Source of the DNA: Molossus alvarezi
Taxonomy: Eukaryota > Chordata > Mammalia > Chiroptera > Molossidae
NCBI GenBank assembly: GCA_037176705.1
Contig: CM073885.1
Coordinates: forward strand, 168,072,290 to 168,136,289
Length of the DNA: 64,000 nt
Reading direction: 5' to 3'
Each line of letters starts with the position of its first letter. The first letter of the stretch is position 1. The notes beneath the pieces were generated by a model that was not told where the DNA came from, did not search any database, and was given only the letters and a program-made list of their open reading frames with translations. The position numbers were made by a program, and so were the translations under genes. Of this stretch, positions 31,127 to 42,113 are shown piece by piece.

Positions 31127-31358
31127 CTTTTTTTTTATCCTCACCCGAGGACATTTTTTTGTTTTTTGTTCAGATAGAGTGGGAGGGAAAGAGAGAAACA
31201 TCGATGTGAAAGGGACACATCGAGTGGCTGCCACCCGCATGACCAACCAGGGCCGGGGACAAACTGCAACCGAGGTACGTGCCCTTAGTGGGAACCGAAC
31301 CCGGGTCTCTCCGGACCACAGACCGATGCTCTAACCATTGAGCGAAACCAGCCAAGGC
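31127..31358 (-). mobile_element. Full-length Ves SINE, antisense
   Basis: CCTCACCCGAGGACATTTTT, GTGGGAGGGAAAGAGAGAAAC, ATCGATGTGAAAGGGACACA, GTACGTGCCCTTAGTGGGAA and GCTCTAACCATTGAGCGAAACCAGCC. Target duplication unclear. The (CT)n body is short in this copy. Confidence 0.93.
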
Positions 31359-31470
31359 CTACTAGTGCTTCTTAATGGACATAACCAACCAGACCTGCAG
31401 AACAAGGAAGCCTGAAGTCCCAATAGGCCAGCCTTCCTAACTACAAGCCCAGGGTGAGAAGAAGAGAGAA

Positions 31471-31669
31471 TGGCCCCAGTGGTGTGGCTCAGTGGGCTGA
31501 GCATTGTCCCAGGTCTATTCCCAGTCAGGGCATGTGTCAGGGTTGTGGGCTTGGTCCCCAGCAGGGGGCGTGCAGGAGGCAGCCGATCCATGTGAGACAT
31601 GGATGTCTCTATCTTTCTCTAAAAACAAAAAACTAAATTAATTTAAAAAAAAAAACAAGAAAAAGAAAA
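31471..31669 (+). mobile_element. Divergent Ves-type SINE
   Basis: GTGGTGTGGCTCAGTGGGCTGAGC head, GTCTATTCCCAGTCAGGG, CATGTGTCAGGGTTGTGGGC, GCAGGAGGCAGCCGATCC, then an A-rich tail. The B-box region is shortened (a gap after CATTGTCCC). Flanks AGAAGAGAGAATGG (31460-31473) and AGAGGAGAGAAAGG (31670-31683) are a likely target duplication. Confidence 0.85.
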
Positions 31670-31683
31670 AGAGGAGAGAAAGG

Positions 31684-32699
31684 GCTGGAGGTGTGGGTGG
31701 GGAACAAGCACAGGTACTTCTGGGTAGGCAACTCTGTAGTTTGCAACTCTAGCTTCTTTGGGTATTGTGATTTGTAATGTTCTCTGCTTCAAAATCTTTA
31801 TAGGACACTTTTTTAATGTTCTGACATCTCTATCCTATTTACCTATTTAAGATTGATTGCTAAACCAAATCATGTACACTATCATGAATTTCACTTTAAT
31901 CATTTTAAAATGTACTTGAAGAACATATTTGAATTTATGAGACAACTCAAAACTAATAGATCTGTTTCTTTAAGATTATATCAATTTTGCCATCTATAGT
32001 TTCTGATGTATCACTACATTATTAGGCTCGAAGGAAATTTATATTTTGGTGCATTACAATAGAAACCGACACTAAACACGTTCTTTTGTTGGCATCTCCC
32101 CCACAAGCCATGTACTTTCTTCTGTGGAATGAAGTAAACGCAGGTGGGGAGCAAAATCACGCCTAAGTGAGAAGAGTAGTCTCATTTGATGAATGGAGTA
32201 AATGTGAATAGAATTCAATCTATTTGACAAATGGGTCTAATTTAACTAGTGTCCCATGTCTGGTGGATTTCTCCCCTTAGTAAGCACATTAGTGTTGCAG
32301 GGCTTTTTGCCTCTATATGAGAAGAATTCAGAAGGTGACTCCTGGCTTTTCCGTTGAAATTGCCCCAAGATTTCAATGAATAATGAAATACCACGTTTTG
32401 TCCGACAAATTGGCAGATATATTAAATATCATCACTGTGACATTTCAGGGGTCTGCAGGAATAAGGAGAAGGAAGAGAGGGTCGCAGGATGGCTTATATA
32501 CTGAAGGGGTCAGAATGGCATCGGGTGCCTCAAATCTCCCCTAGAAGATAGAAGAGAATGGAAAATTACCTTAAAAGGGAATAAATGATTTACAACCTAG
32601 TATTCTATTTCTAGTCAAGTAATAAATCAAGCACAAGTGTAGACTAGACTCTTTCAGACATGTCAGTTCTCAAAACCGTGCATTCCTATGGATACTTTT
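31684..32699. other. Unassigned AT-rich DNA
   Basis: 1 kb without frames of note. No repeat recognised. Confidence 0.45.
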
Positions 32700-32721
32700 T
32701 CAGGTTTTCACTTCCAAAATG

Positions 32722-32770
32722 AGGAAGTGAAAAGAGAGGGACAGAGGGAGGAAGGGAGGAAGGGGGGGGG

Positions 32771-32820
<50 letters not shown>

Positions 32821-32822
32821 GA
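32722..32822. repeat. Purine microsatellite: GGGA/GGAA, G-run, (GA)n
   Basis: GAAGTGAAAAGAGAGGGACAG leads into (GGAA)-like units, a G12-type run at about 32762-32774, then (GA)n to about 32818. A pure purine tract on the plus strand of about 100 bp, able in principle to form triplex DNA. Confidence 0.95.
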
Positions 32823-33470
32823 AAATAATTCCCCTGAGAACGTTGAAGAAAAATGGTGCAGAAGGCTAAGGGTGAACCCGGGGCCAACAGGAAAAACAGG
32901 AACATTACGTCCTGACACATTGTATTGCTTTAAAGTGGCATATTCTACCCTCTTGAGATACTAAGCATAAACACTTCTCTTAGGTATGTTCATTCATATC
33001 TATGATATTTCATCTGTTTCCAGTATAACATGTGGGTAAGTAAGATGTAATAGTTGCCAAGATCAATCAGTTTCTTTTGTGCTAAAATGAATAATTTAAT
33101 AAGTTCCCTTATTAAGGGTGACTTATAAAGCAGGCATTTATTCAATGATGTGCCGTTGCTGTGTTTTCTCCACCATTTAAAGTCATCGGATGTGCTAGGC
33201 TTGTGGTTTGGAGGGAAGCTAAAGAGTTTGTCAGAAATTAGAGATGAGGGAAGTTGAGTTTCTATGAACACCCTGGCATGTTGATCTCAGGCTGAAATCC
33301 ACAAGGCAGCTGGGTCTGTATGAGCCCAGAACTGGCTGCAAAATCAGTCAAAGAAAACTACCTGTGTGACAGCACTTACGGTCTTTGAATCTCAATGTCC
33401 CAGCCTGTAAAACTAGAGCCCTCGGCAGGTTGTTTTCAGTCTTGAATAAAATAATGAAAATGAAAGGCTA
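32823..33470. other. Unassigned DNA
   Basis: The stretch 33380-33450 (TCTTTGAATCTCAATGTCCC, CCTGTAAAACTAGAG) may be a worn MIR end. The 93-aa minus frame 32990-33271 has no domain. Confidence 0.4.
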
Positions 33471-33471
33471 T

Positions 33472-33490
33472 TTTTTTTTTTTTTTTTTTT
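33472..33490. repeat. Poly-T run of about 19 bases
   Basis: Homopolymer after GAAAGGCTA. No SINE or retrogene body could be recognised to its right, so it may simply be a simple repeat. Confidence 0.85.
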
Positions 33491-34114
33491 GGTAAATTGT
33501 GATGTGCTATGGAAAGGCGAGGTCCTGCTGCGGGGGGATGAGGGGGCTCAGGATTGCACCTCAGTTCTCTTACCTGTGAACACACAAGTAAGCATGGTTC
33601 TCTGGGTCCCTGGTTAATAGCAAATCTAATTAGTCAAGTCGTGACACAGAGGTTCGACTGTTATGCAATCACCCATGGAATTAAAAAGAAATAGCACCAT
33701 GTGGGTGCCACCCAGATGATGCCTTTGGGACCCAGGGACTGACTGCCTCAGCTGCTGCAAGTGTTGGCTGCTGGCGGCTCGCACACAGCTCCTCTCTGGG
33801 AACTGCCACATCAGCAGGAGGCTGCCTTCCCTGGGCAGCCTGCTCGCAAAGATCAACTGGCATAGAGGATAACGCTGGCCTATGCCTCCACTGGGGATAA
33901 CGTCGAAGAGTCTTCCAATTTGAGCACTCAAGGGGACTGGCAAAGGCCGCTTGGGCAATGGCATCACAGTCCACGCTCTCCCCTTGTCCCATCCTGCTTC
34001 GCCCATCTCCTTAGGGCTTGTTACCCGGTGCACTGTCTAAAAATCTCCGTTTCAGGAATTGGTGTGTTTTCAAAACTCTCCAAGTAATTCGACAATCTAC
34101 TAGTTCTGCAAATG
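33491..34114. other. Unassigned DNA with a 135-aa minus frame
   Basis: The minus-strand frame 33626-34033 (135 aa) and an overlapping 103-aa frame lie in mixed-composition DNA. I see no retroviral, transposase or cellular domain. Could be an unplaced old repeat. Confidence 0.35.
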
Positions 34115-34215
34115 GAAGCTTAACCTCTCCAAGCCTGTTTGTTCATCTGGCAAACTGGAATAATAACTCCCTTAGAGGGTTTTTGTTATAAGAGATATAT
34201 AATATGATAATACAA
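34115..34215 (+). mobile_element. MIR fragment
   Basis: GCTTAACCTCTCCAAGCCTG, GTTCATCTGGCAAACTGGAATAATAACTCC and TTAGAGGGTTTTTGTTATAAGAG follow the MIR core. Confidence 0.75.
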
Positions 34216-35394
34216 TGTTTGCACCGTTGTACATGCTAAATAAGTTGACTGTAGTTATCTTTTAGCCAATCAGGAAAACCAAAGGTTACAATTCAGTGTG
34301 ATTGGGTGTTATATAGAGATACTTAATTAGATCTTTGGGCAAATGCAATGATAAAAGTAATAATAACATTTAATTGTAGGAAGATGTAAGAGTAATTTAT
34401 TTGGGTATCTTAGCAAACCAGAGATCTTGGGAAAGCGATTACATAAACCGAAGAATTTATGTGATATTTACTGTAGAGGTATTTTTCTAGGAAAAGAACA
34501 TGCACACCAAATTTATTGTTGAATGTTGTTTGAAAAACACTGGCTGAAGTCTAACAAATGTTAGTTAATATGATAGCATAATATATCTGTTGTCCATTGT
34601 TTCAAGTCATAGAAATAAGTAAAAAATCAAAAATAATAACTAGGGTAAAGTAGAGCCTTTGGCAGAACTGGCATATGTTATTTATGTAGGATTTCTTAAA
34701 CTGCTTTACTTTGTAAGAAATGGAGACCAGCTTTCTCATCTCTGGGAGGAGAAAGCTATATAAATCTCTTGGATTTCAGCTGGGAAATGGGAGTTGTATG
34801 GGGAAGCACACAACTTTTATATTAAAAAAAAAAACAATCAAAAGAAGCTGTTTAATTATCCACACGCAACAAAAATTCTGCATCTTAAGTAGAATCGGAT
34901 GAGGCAGGATACTGTCAGGATTAATACAGCATAATTATCCACCTTGTCAGCCAGTAATCCAGATTAGTTTAAAGCTTTAAATTGCTTAATTCAGATGCTT
35001 TTCCCTAAAGCTTTTAGAAGTGGTCACCTGACTGATCAGAGAAGAACTCAGGATTCAGAGTAAGAGCGTTTTGCACTAAGGTTTGTCACTAATTTACAGG
35101 GAAAATCAGGTAAACTAGCTAATGGTCCTATTATTTCCAAATTGCATTGACTAGTTGCAAATCAGTTCCCCAGATCTTTGCAATTCGTGGCTGCCAAAGA
35201 AAATCACGGTAATTTCTTTTGTTACTTATTAGAAACTGTAAAAATTTCAAGCATTTAGGCAAGTAATATAGAGGCTAATTGAATAAAGGCTCTTGCACAA
35301 GAGACTTTTTTAAAAATATACATTCTTGAAATTGTATCACATTTATTCCAGGTTATTTTAAGCAATGAAACATTATGAGATATTTTAAAGTCTT
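34216..35394. other. Unassigned AT-rich DNA
   Basis: 1.2 kb, no frames above 60 aa of interest, no repeat recognised. Confidence 0.45.
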
Positions 35395-35960
35395 CTTTAT
35401 ATCCCACTATAATACTACTCTTCGTCTTCCCTCCTTAGAGGAAACTGCTATCCTGAATTTGGTTTTATCGTTACAGTAAGTATTTCTACGATTTTAATAT
35501 CTCTAGATAACCATTAACAAAATATATTATTTTTTTATATATATAAATGACATAGTATTTCAACTTGTTTTGCTCTGGCTTAATATAAAGTTTTAAAGAT
35601 TTATCTAACTTCATATGTGTAAACTTCATTCATTCATTTACCTGCTATGCAGTGTTCCATTACATGATAGACAACAATATATTTATTTATAATTCCGTCT
35701 TTGATAATCTGGCCTATTTCTAATTTTTCTCTATTACAGATATCCATTATGCCATGTATGAGGGTTTCTTGCTTATAATACAAATGGAATGGCTGGGTTC
35801 CAGGGCCCAAGCACCTTCAAAGTGACTCAGTTTTTCTAATTTGCTCTTAACAGTGGTTTCATGGCATCGCCATTCCCTAGCACTGTGTAAGGTGGCCAAG
35901 CCCCCACAGTCTAACCCTCACTCGGTAGTACAGATTTTTAAAATTGATGCTTATAAAATT
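35395..35960 (-). mobile_element. Old L1M 3' end, antisense
   Basis: GAGGAAACTGCTATCCTGAATTTGG, ACATAGTATTTCAACTTGTTTTGCTCTGGC, TGCAGTGTTCCATTACATGA, ATCTGGCCTATTTCTA and GGAATGGCTGGGTTCC keep the order of the complement of L1M ORF2-end/3'UTR sequence (...GTATTCCATTGTATGA..., ...GGAATTGCTGGGTC...). Confidence 0.75.
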
Positions 35961-36149
35961 CTCCTTCTTCCCTTCTGAAGGTCAGGGTTAAAGTTCCTTT
36001 TTTTGTGCAGAAATTGCAGGATTTTGAAATTTTCACATTTCTGGTGTGTGTCATATAAACAGAAATGAATCACGTTCCCTTTCTGTTCAATTTCATCATA
36101 ACTTCATAACTTTTATTCTTTTCTTTTTTGTTCACATCTAGTTCATCTC

Positions 36150-36265
36150 TAACCAGATTTGCCAGTGGCAAGGAGTTCAAATCTCGGTCCCATCAATTAG
36201 CTGTGTTGCCTTGGGCAAGTCATTCAACTTCTCTTTGCCACATTTTCTTGGATTATAAAATGTGA
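36150..36265 (+). mobile_element. MIR fragment
   Basis: GAGTTCAAATCTCGGTCCCA, TAGCTGTGTTGCCTTGGGCAAGTCATTCAACTTCTCTTTGCC and GATTATAAAATGTGACC match the MIR core. Confidence 0.85.
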
Positions 36266-36339
36266 CCTTTATAACATTCTGCTTGCCACGATTTTCCACA
36301 GTGGGTCTATTTGTGGTGCTATTCTCTTAGCCGTTTTGT

Positions 36340-36545
36340 TTCCAGTCTTATTGCGATATAACTGACATGCAACACTGTATTCGTTTAACATGTGCAACAT
36401 AATGATTTATGTCTGTATTGCAAAATGACCACCACACTAAGTTTAGTTAACATCCTTCCCTTTGCATAGTTACCTATATTTTTACTTGTGATGAGAACTT
36501 TCGAGGTCTATACCCTTAGCAACTTCATAACTGATTGAAATGGAC
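36340..36545 (-). mobile_element. Old L1 3'UTR fragment, antisense
   Basis: TTATTGCGATATAACTGACATGCAACACTG, ACATAATGATTTATGTCTG, TTAGTTAACATCCTTCCC and TTACTTGTGATGAGAACTTTCGAGGTCTA match the complement of an L1MA/MB 3'UTR. Confidence 0.8.
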
Positions 36546-37577
36546 AAGTGACTTGAATTCTAGGTTTATAAAAATGGACACTCAAGTCCCAGTGCCTCGG
36601 CCCGAAAGTTCTCCTGTGCTCACGGACACTGCGGCTCTGAGGCAGGAACACGGGGGCTCTGCCAGCTGAGCTAAGTTAGGTCTGGGAAATGCTCCAGAAT
36701 TCCAAAATCAATGACAAAACCAATATCCCAGGGGTATGTGATCTGGAGGAGGAGCTTGGAATCCCAGATCCCATCCTTAGATGTCTACTGGTTATAATCT
36801 CAGAAATTTTCCCCGCAGATAACGGAGCACTTTATGAGCGAGAAGCTGGAAAGCATCGGAGTTCTAGCGGCTGATTTTCCACTCAAGTGACTTAGGTTTG
36901 ATTCCAGTTTTGCTATGTACTTGGTTTTACCAAAGCCCTTTGAGATTGAGTCTCCTTGTCTGTATAATAATATATTTACTGTGAAAATAAAGCTTTATTT
37001 TAGTCAGGTAATAATATTTACTTCATAGGCTTATTGAAAAGTGTAAATAAAATAATGTGAGCAAGCCCCTTGGTATAGATCCAAACAGTGCATAGTACCT
37101 CTTGTTGCTTCTGTCGATAGTATATTTTTGGAAATTATTGTTGGGACATTGCTCTTACCCAGGGTGTTTGTTTTGCTCTTGCTGTCTCTTCAGTGTCAAG
37201 TTTTAGGACATAACTAGGCTCTCAGAAAGTTGAGTGTTAATAATCAAAGTAGTACTTTAGAAATATTAACCTAGTGGATTCACACATGAGAAATCAGAAC
37301 AAAGGATGAGCCAGGGAGACCAGTTAAGAAATCAGTACAATGAGAGAACATTTGATGGGAACATGTGACTATAAATGATAGTAAAGAATAAATAGGGATC
37401 AAAGACTTTTAACCTTGGTCTCTAAGGAATCTCTATAGAAAGGAATCTTAAGTTTAATTAAGTTTCATTTTTGATATTTTGTCCCTTTTATAGCCTCTGT
37501 TAAATCATCATTATTTGAGGTAACAACGTGTGTCTGATCCTTGAAACCTGATGGACCTTAAGGAATATGGGTGTTCT
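36546..37577. other. Unassigned DNA
   Basis: 1 kb. The 61-aa frame 36689-36874 has no domain. No repeat recognised. Confidence 0.45.
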
Positions 37578-37937
37578 GGAGTGTGTGTGTGAATATGTGT
37601 GTGTGTGAGAGTGCATGTGAGCACGTGTGTGAGTGTGTGTGAGCGTGAGTGTGTGTGAGCATGAGTGTGTGTGAGCGTGAGTGTGTGTGAGCATGTGTGA
37701 GTGTGTGTGAGTATATGTGAGTGTGTGTGAGTGTGAATGTGTATGAGAGAGTATGTGCATATGAGTGTGTGAGCGTGTGAGCGTGAATGTGTGTGAGCAT
37801 GTGTGTATGTGTGTGAGCGTGAGTGTGTAAGTGTGAGAGCATGAGTGTGTGTGTATGAGAGAGTGTGTGTGAGTGTGTGTGTGTATATGAGAGAGACAGA
37901 GAGAGAGAGAGAGAATGTGTGTGTGTGTGTGTGTATT
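37578..37937. repeat. TG-rich minisatellite, about 360 bp
   Basis: Degenerate array of GTGTGTGAGNGTGAGTGTGTGTGAGCATGAG-like pieces (basic step 10-14 bp), ending in (GA)n at 37889-37912 and (GT)n at 37916-37935. Alternating purine-pyrimidine with Z-DNA potential. It alone creates the 86, 141 and 170 aa minus-strand frames rich in His/Thr/Ser, which are not genes. Confidence 0.95.
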
Positions 37938-39639
37938 TCTGAGGCCAAGTCATTAACTTGCAGATGATTTGGGCAGAAACCACTCAGGCTCAATTGCCTC
38001 TTCTGAAGATAATATGTTTTCAAGTCTTTTCCTTTGGGTATATTTACTTCAAGGATATGTTAAATTACTCATTAAGAACCTACTCTGCTCTGGCCAACAG
38101 AACAGTGTGGGGAAGCACAACCGCTTAAGTCAGCAACCAAATGGCACTCTCGCTCTCTTTGTTTTGCTGGCCCTATTCCATTCCTTTCCACGCCCGTTGG
38201 AAAAGCTGTTTGAAAGCTGCTACTTGAATTGATGTCATCCTGGAGTATTTTGTTTTTCAGGGTTGTCTCTTCTACATTTTTTTTCAATGACTCGCGTCTG
38301 CGATTAAACCTTAACCGTCCCAGAAAGCCCCAGCGATTGCAGCCCCGCAGTGTGACCGTCATCCCAGCCAAGCCAGACGTCCCAGGACTTGGGGAGATGG
38401 GACTTCGGACATCTAACGGTTGCCTTCAGGTTTTGCTCCCAAATCTCCTCAGAGGGGACACACTTGTTGCCTAGGGTGCAGTTGGTGTCCCAGGAGACAG
38501 ACAAAGCTACACGACCCAAATACCACGAGGCTGGGAAGCCTTGAACGCAGGCGGCCCCCTGTGCGCTGCGGAGGGCTGCTCGCCCCACGCAGAGTGACCT
38601 AGCCTGTGAAGTGCAGTGATTACTGCCAGACTGCCCCACGTCCTGTAGCTACTGTCAACCCCGCTCTCTATTCCTGAAGATATTCTCTACTGACATCACC
38701 TGCCGTTCAAACTCAAGCACAGATTCTGTTTTCCACTCGTGCTCACTACTGGCATTCAAGTCCTGAAGTAGAATCACCAATATTTAAAAGAACCCTCTCG
38801 TTCCCAATGTATTCCTGACATCGCCAGGTACAAAGGGTTGTGTGGTTTCTCACTCAGCTTCAGTCATACTTGACTGAATGAAGTTATTCAGCCCCCGATG
38901 TTCTGCTTGGTGTGCCCAGCCCTGTGGGTCATCAAAAGGATGCGTAAGATTTGCCGCCAGCCTCTAGGGCCTCACAAAATTCGCCTTCCGTGAAACAGAG
39001 GATGCTTAAATGCTGAGCTGTGTGAAGTGACTGTGAGCTCAAAATGTGCTTCGACAAGGAAAACTCTATGTGGAACTGAAAGGGTCTCAGAGGCTTCATC
39101 AATAAGAAGCAGCTTAAGATCTCTCTGTGGTGCCTAAAAACAAAATTATTTTGAAACAGAACAGAAGAAAGAAGGAGCTTAACAGTGTGTCAGCACTGAG
39201 TAGCCTGAAAGAAAAAAGGAAGGATAAAGGTATGCAAATGAAAACAAGAACTAAGTTTATTCTAAAGAACAGAGAAAAAGAAGTCCTCTGGCATGTAAGT
39301 TGCATATTAGACCAATGAGGAAGCAAGAGGGACTTCTACCTGCTCCGGAACCAGGAATGCAATGACAAACCTCTTCATCCGATAATGGCTGTTAATTCAA
39401 GCACGAAGGTAGTAACCCTAGAATGTCACCAGTGGTAAAGCCACCCAAAAGAAAGACGGGGCTCAAAGCAAAGCTCTCCGTTACATTTCAAAGCCAGCAA
39501 AGTGAGCTAAGAGGAATTACAGGGCACTGAGCTCCACTGCAGTTTCTTTATTGCCCAGGGTACCTGGGTGCCAAACCAACAAGAGGAAAAGTGGTTAGGT
39601 GATGTTTCTGAATTATAGTTATCAGCAAAGCACGTTCCT
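37938..39639. other. Unassigned DNA, CpG slightly raised at 38280-38600
   Basis: 1.7 kb. At 38280-38600 CpGs are somewhat more frequent and overlapping frames of 60-111 aa occur on both strands, but none has a domain. No repeat recognised. An undetected exon cannot be excluded. Confidence 0.35.
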
Positions 39640-40063
39640 GTCATTAGATTAGAAGTTTCTTAAGGTCAAGACCATATCTTACAAGTTTTCCATTTTCTGG
39701 TCAGACCCAAAAGGTGGCAAGAAGTGCTTTGCTGTTGATGACAGGGACTGAAGGAGATACATGGCAAAGACGCTGACCCTGCTGTCCCCTCCCTCGCTGT
39801 CAGCTGTCATTCTCAGCATGTGAACAGGTAGCAGCCTCCTCCCCACTCGCCTTCCTGTTTTACTCAGTAGCACAGTTACCTGCCAAAATGTGTATTGATT
39901 GTTTATCTACTTATTGTCTGGAGTGGAAACTCCAGGAGAACACGGACTTGGGTTTAATCCTATGTTGTATCCCCAGTTTTAAGAACAATATCTGGCTTGT
40001 GGTCGACCTTCAATAGACAGAAGTGAAGAAATTAATGAATGACGATGAATTCAGGAACCATTT
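39640..40063 (+). mobile_element. L2 LINE 3' end, sense; left arm of an inverted repeat
   Basis: TTAGATTAGAAGTTTCTTAAGG... at 39645 is one L2 end. A better one runs ATTGATTGTTTATCTACTTATTGTCTGG, TGTATCCCCAGTTTTAAGAA, then CTTCAATAGACAGAAGTGAA and ATTAATGAATGA. The part 39855-40063 is the reverse complement of 40248-40460 at about 86% identity by hand alignment. Confidence 0.75.
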
Positions 40064-40460
40064 CAGAAAGGTAGGTCAATATTACTTTTGTTTGTTTGTT
40101 TGTTTCAGATAAAATTTCCTATAACCTGTTCCTTTTTTGTTTAATCTCATAGGATGCTCTCGTAAAGCAAGAAGACACCCCCTCCTCTTCTGACACCAGC
40201 TGTCTTAGAATGGCTCCTGACAACACTCGAGCAAATGAGTCTCCCCAAATGGTTCCTGAACTTATCTTCATTCATTCATTTCTTCATTCATGTCTGTCTA
40301 TTGAAGGTCTACCACAAGCCTGATACTGTTCTTAAAACTGGGGGTACAGCATGGAATAAAACCCAAATCTTTGTTCTCATAGAGTTTCCACTCCAGACAA
40401 TAAATAGATAAACAATAAATCCATTTCTGGACAGGTAATTGTGCTATTGAGTAAAATAAA
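39855..40460. repeat. Long imperfect inverted repeat, arms about 205 bp, spacer 184 bp
   Basis: The left arm 39855-40063 pairs with the right arm 40248-40460. Hand alignment gives about 29 mismatches and one 4-base gap in about 205 positions. Shared blocks include GTCTGGAGTGGAAACTC, CTTCAATAGACAGA and TTCAGGAACCATTT (and complements). The spacer 40064-40247 has a (GTTT)n run near 40088-40104. Confidence 0.88.
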
Positions 40461-41262
40461 ACAAGGAAAAGGGGATTTGTGAGCTCAGAATGAAAGGGGG
40501 CATTATATTGTGCATAGTGAGTGAAGGTCTTATTGATATAGTGATATTTAAGCAGAAACCTAAATAAACTGAAGGAAGGAACCATGTTAACAATCTGGAC
40601 AAAAACATTCCAGGGAGACAGAAAAGTAAGTGCAAAGGCCCTGCGGCAGAAGTATGCTCGGCTTGTTTGAGGAACAGCCAAGAGGCCAGTGTGCCCAGAA
40701 TGGTGACAGTGAATGAGAGTAGAAGAAAATGGAATCAGAGAGGAAGCAGAAGGCTGCCATGGGAGGATATAAGACTATGATAAGAAGGGCAGAAGTAGAC
40801 AGACGAGTTGGCAAGCTATTGCATTAAATAAGGCAAAAGATATTGACGGCTTATTACATGGTGATGGTACTGCAGTTGAGAAAACTTTTCAGGTTCCACA
40901 TTCATTGTAAAGATAGATCCATGAGAATTAGTTGGAGATGGAATAAAAGAGGGAACATAAGCCATCAAAGATTCCTCCAAGAGTGCTGACTTGAGCAGCT
41001 GGAATAATGAAGCTGTTCTTTACAGAGACGGGGAAGATTGAGAAAACCAGGTTTCAAAGGTGAAGTAGGACAAGTTCAGAAGTTTGATTCTGGACATGGT
41101 AAGTCTTCTGGTGTCTACTAGATGTCCAGGCAGAGTCATCAAGCAAGCAATAGGATAAATCAGTCTGGAGTTCAGTAAATGGTTTTGGCCTGGAGACAAA
41201 AATTTGGAATAATCAGCATGTGGATGTCACTTAAAGATATTTGGCGGGATGAGACGCCCCCA
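40248..41262 (-). mobile_element. L2 LINE, antisense, about 1 kb
   Basis: TTCATTCATTCATTTCTTCA, CTGATACTGTTCTTAAAACTGGGGGTACAG, AGGCCAGTGTGCCCAGAATGG, CAAAGGCCCTGCGGCAGAAG, ATTCCTCCAAGAGTGC, AGATGTCCAGGCAGAG and AATCAGCATGTGGATG give the complement of L2 from its 3' end inward (AAAGGCCCTGAGGCAGGAGCATGC is an L2 hallmark). One of the longer L2 copies here. Confidence 0.88.
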
Positions 41263-41831
41263 GAGAGACATAACAAATGGGGAAGGAAGAGCAGACAGAG
41301 CCCTGGGAACTGAAGCTGAATGCCTGCGGGGAGGAGAGACCAGGACAGGACAGCAGCAGTCCCATCCAAAAGCAGCAGAACACAGTCTTGAGAGCCAGCT
41401 CCGGTCCTTCGCAAGTTTGCAATTCACACCCGCACACGGCCAGTTCCCTGGTCGGGTAATTCCTGCTCCTCGAGAACGATCTTGCGGAGCTCCTGGCTCT
41501 GCCCTCTCCGAGTCAGGCCTGCCCTCCCCCCCCCTCCTTCTCCTGTAAGAAACACCCCAGGGCAGCTGAGGACTCTTCTGAGCCAGGTCCCTTCTGTGGA
41601 AGGTTGGGGGTCCAAAAACCTCTCTTAATTTTTGTTACTATCTGTCCCTTTGATTTTTAGCTGATTTCATTTCTTAAATGTAGGTTTCTTATTTATCAAT
41701 CTATGACCAGCACCCTAGACAAAAGCCCCAGTGACATTTTTTTTGCAGGGCAGACCCTTGGGTGCCACAAGTCAGCCGGGGTGCTTTTGGGGAACGTTGC
41801 CCCAACACCTAAAGCCCTTTTATTTACCTAC
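41263..41831. other. Unassigned DNA
   Basis: Overlapping frames of 60-99 aa on both strands at 41227-41615, without domains. Slight GC enrichment at 41430-41540. No repeat recognised. Confidence 0.4.
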
Positions 41832-41847
41832 AGTATCTGTGGCTCTT

Positions 41848-42097
41848 TTTTTTTTTCAATTCTCACCCAGGGACATTTTTGCATTTATCTTCAGATATAG
41901 CAGGAGGGAGAGAGGGAGGGAGAGAGAGAGAGAAACATCTATGTGAGAGAGACAGATCGAGTGGCTGCCACCCACACAACCCCAACCGGGGCTGGGGACC
42001 AACTGCAAGAGAGGTACGTGCCCTTAGCGGGAACCAAACCCGGGTCTCTCTAGTCTATGGGCCGATGTTCTAACGGCTGAGCCAAACCGGCCAGGGC
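41848..42097 (-). mobile_element. Full-length Ves SINE, antisense
   Basis: TCTCACCCAGGGACATTTTTGC, AG-rich body, AACATCTATGTGAGAGAGAC, GTACGTGCCCTTAGCGGGAA and GCTGAGCCAAACCGGCCAGGGC. The 16-bp target duplication AGTATCTGTGG(C/T)TCTT lies at 41832-41847 and 42098-42113. Confidence 0.95.
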
Positions 42098-42113
42098 AGT
42101 ATCTGTGGTTCTT

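Noticed and set aside
33626..34033. 135-aa minus-strand frame as a gene or retroviral piece
   Set aside because: No recognisable domain; an overlapping 103-aa frame in another phase shows low stop density by composition.
37500..38023. Minus-strand frames of 86, 141 and 170 aa
   Set aside because: They are pure translations of the TG-rich minisatellite (His/Thr/Ser repeats), open in several frames at once.
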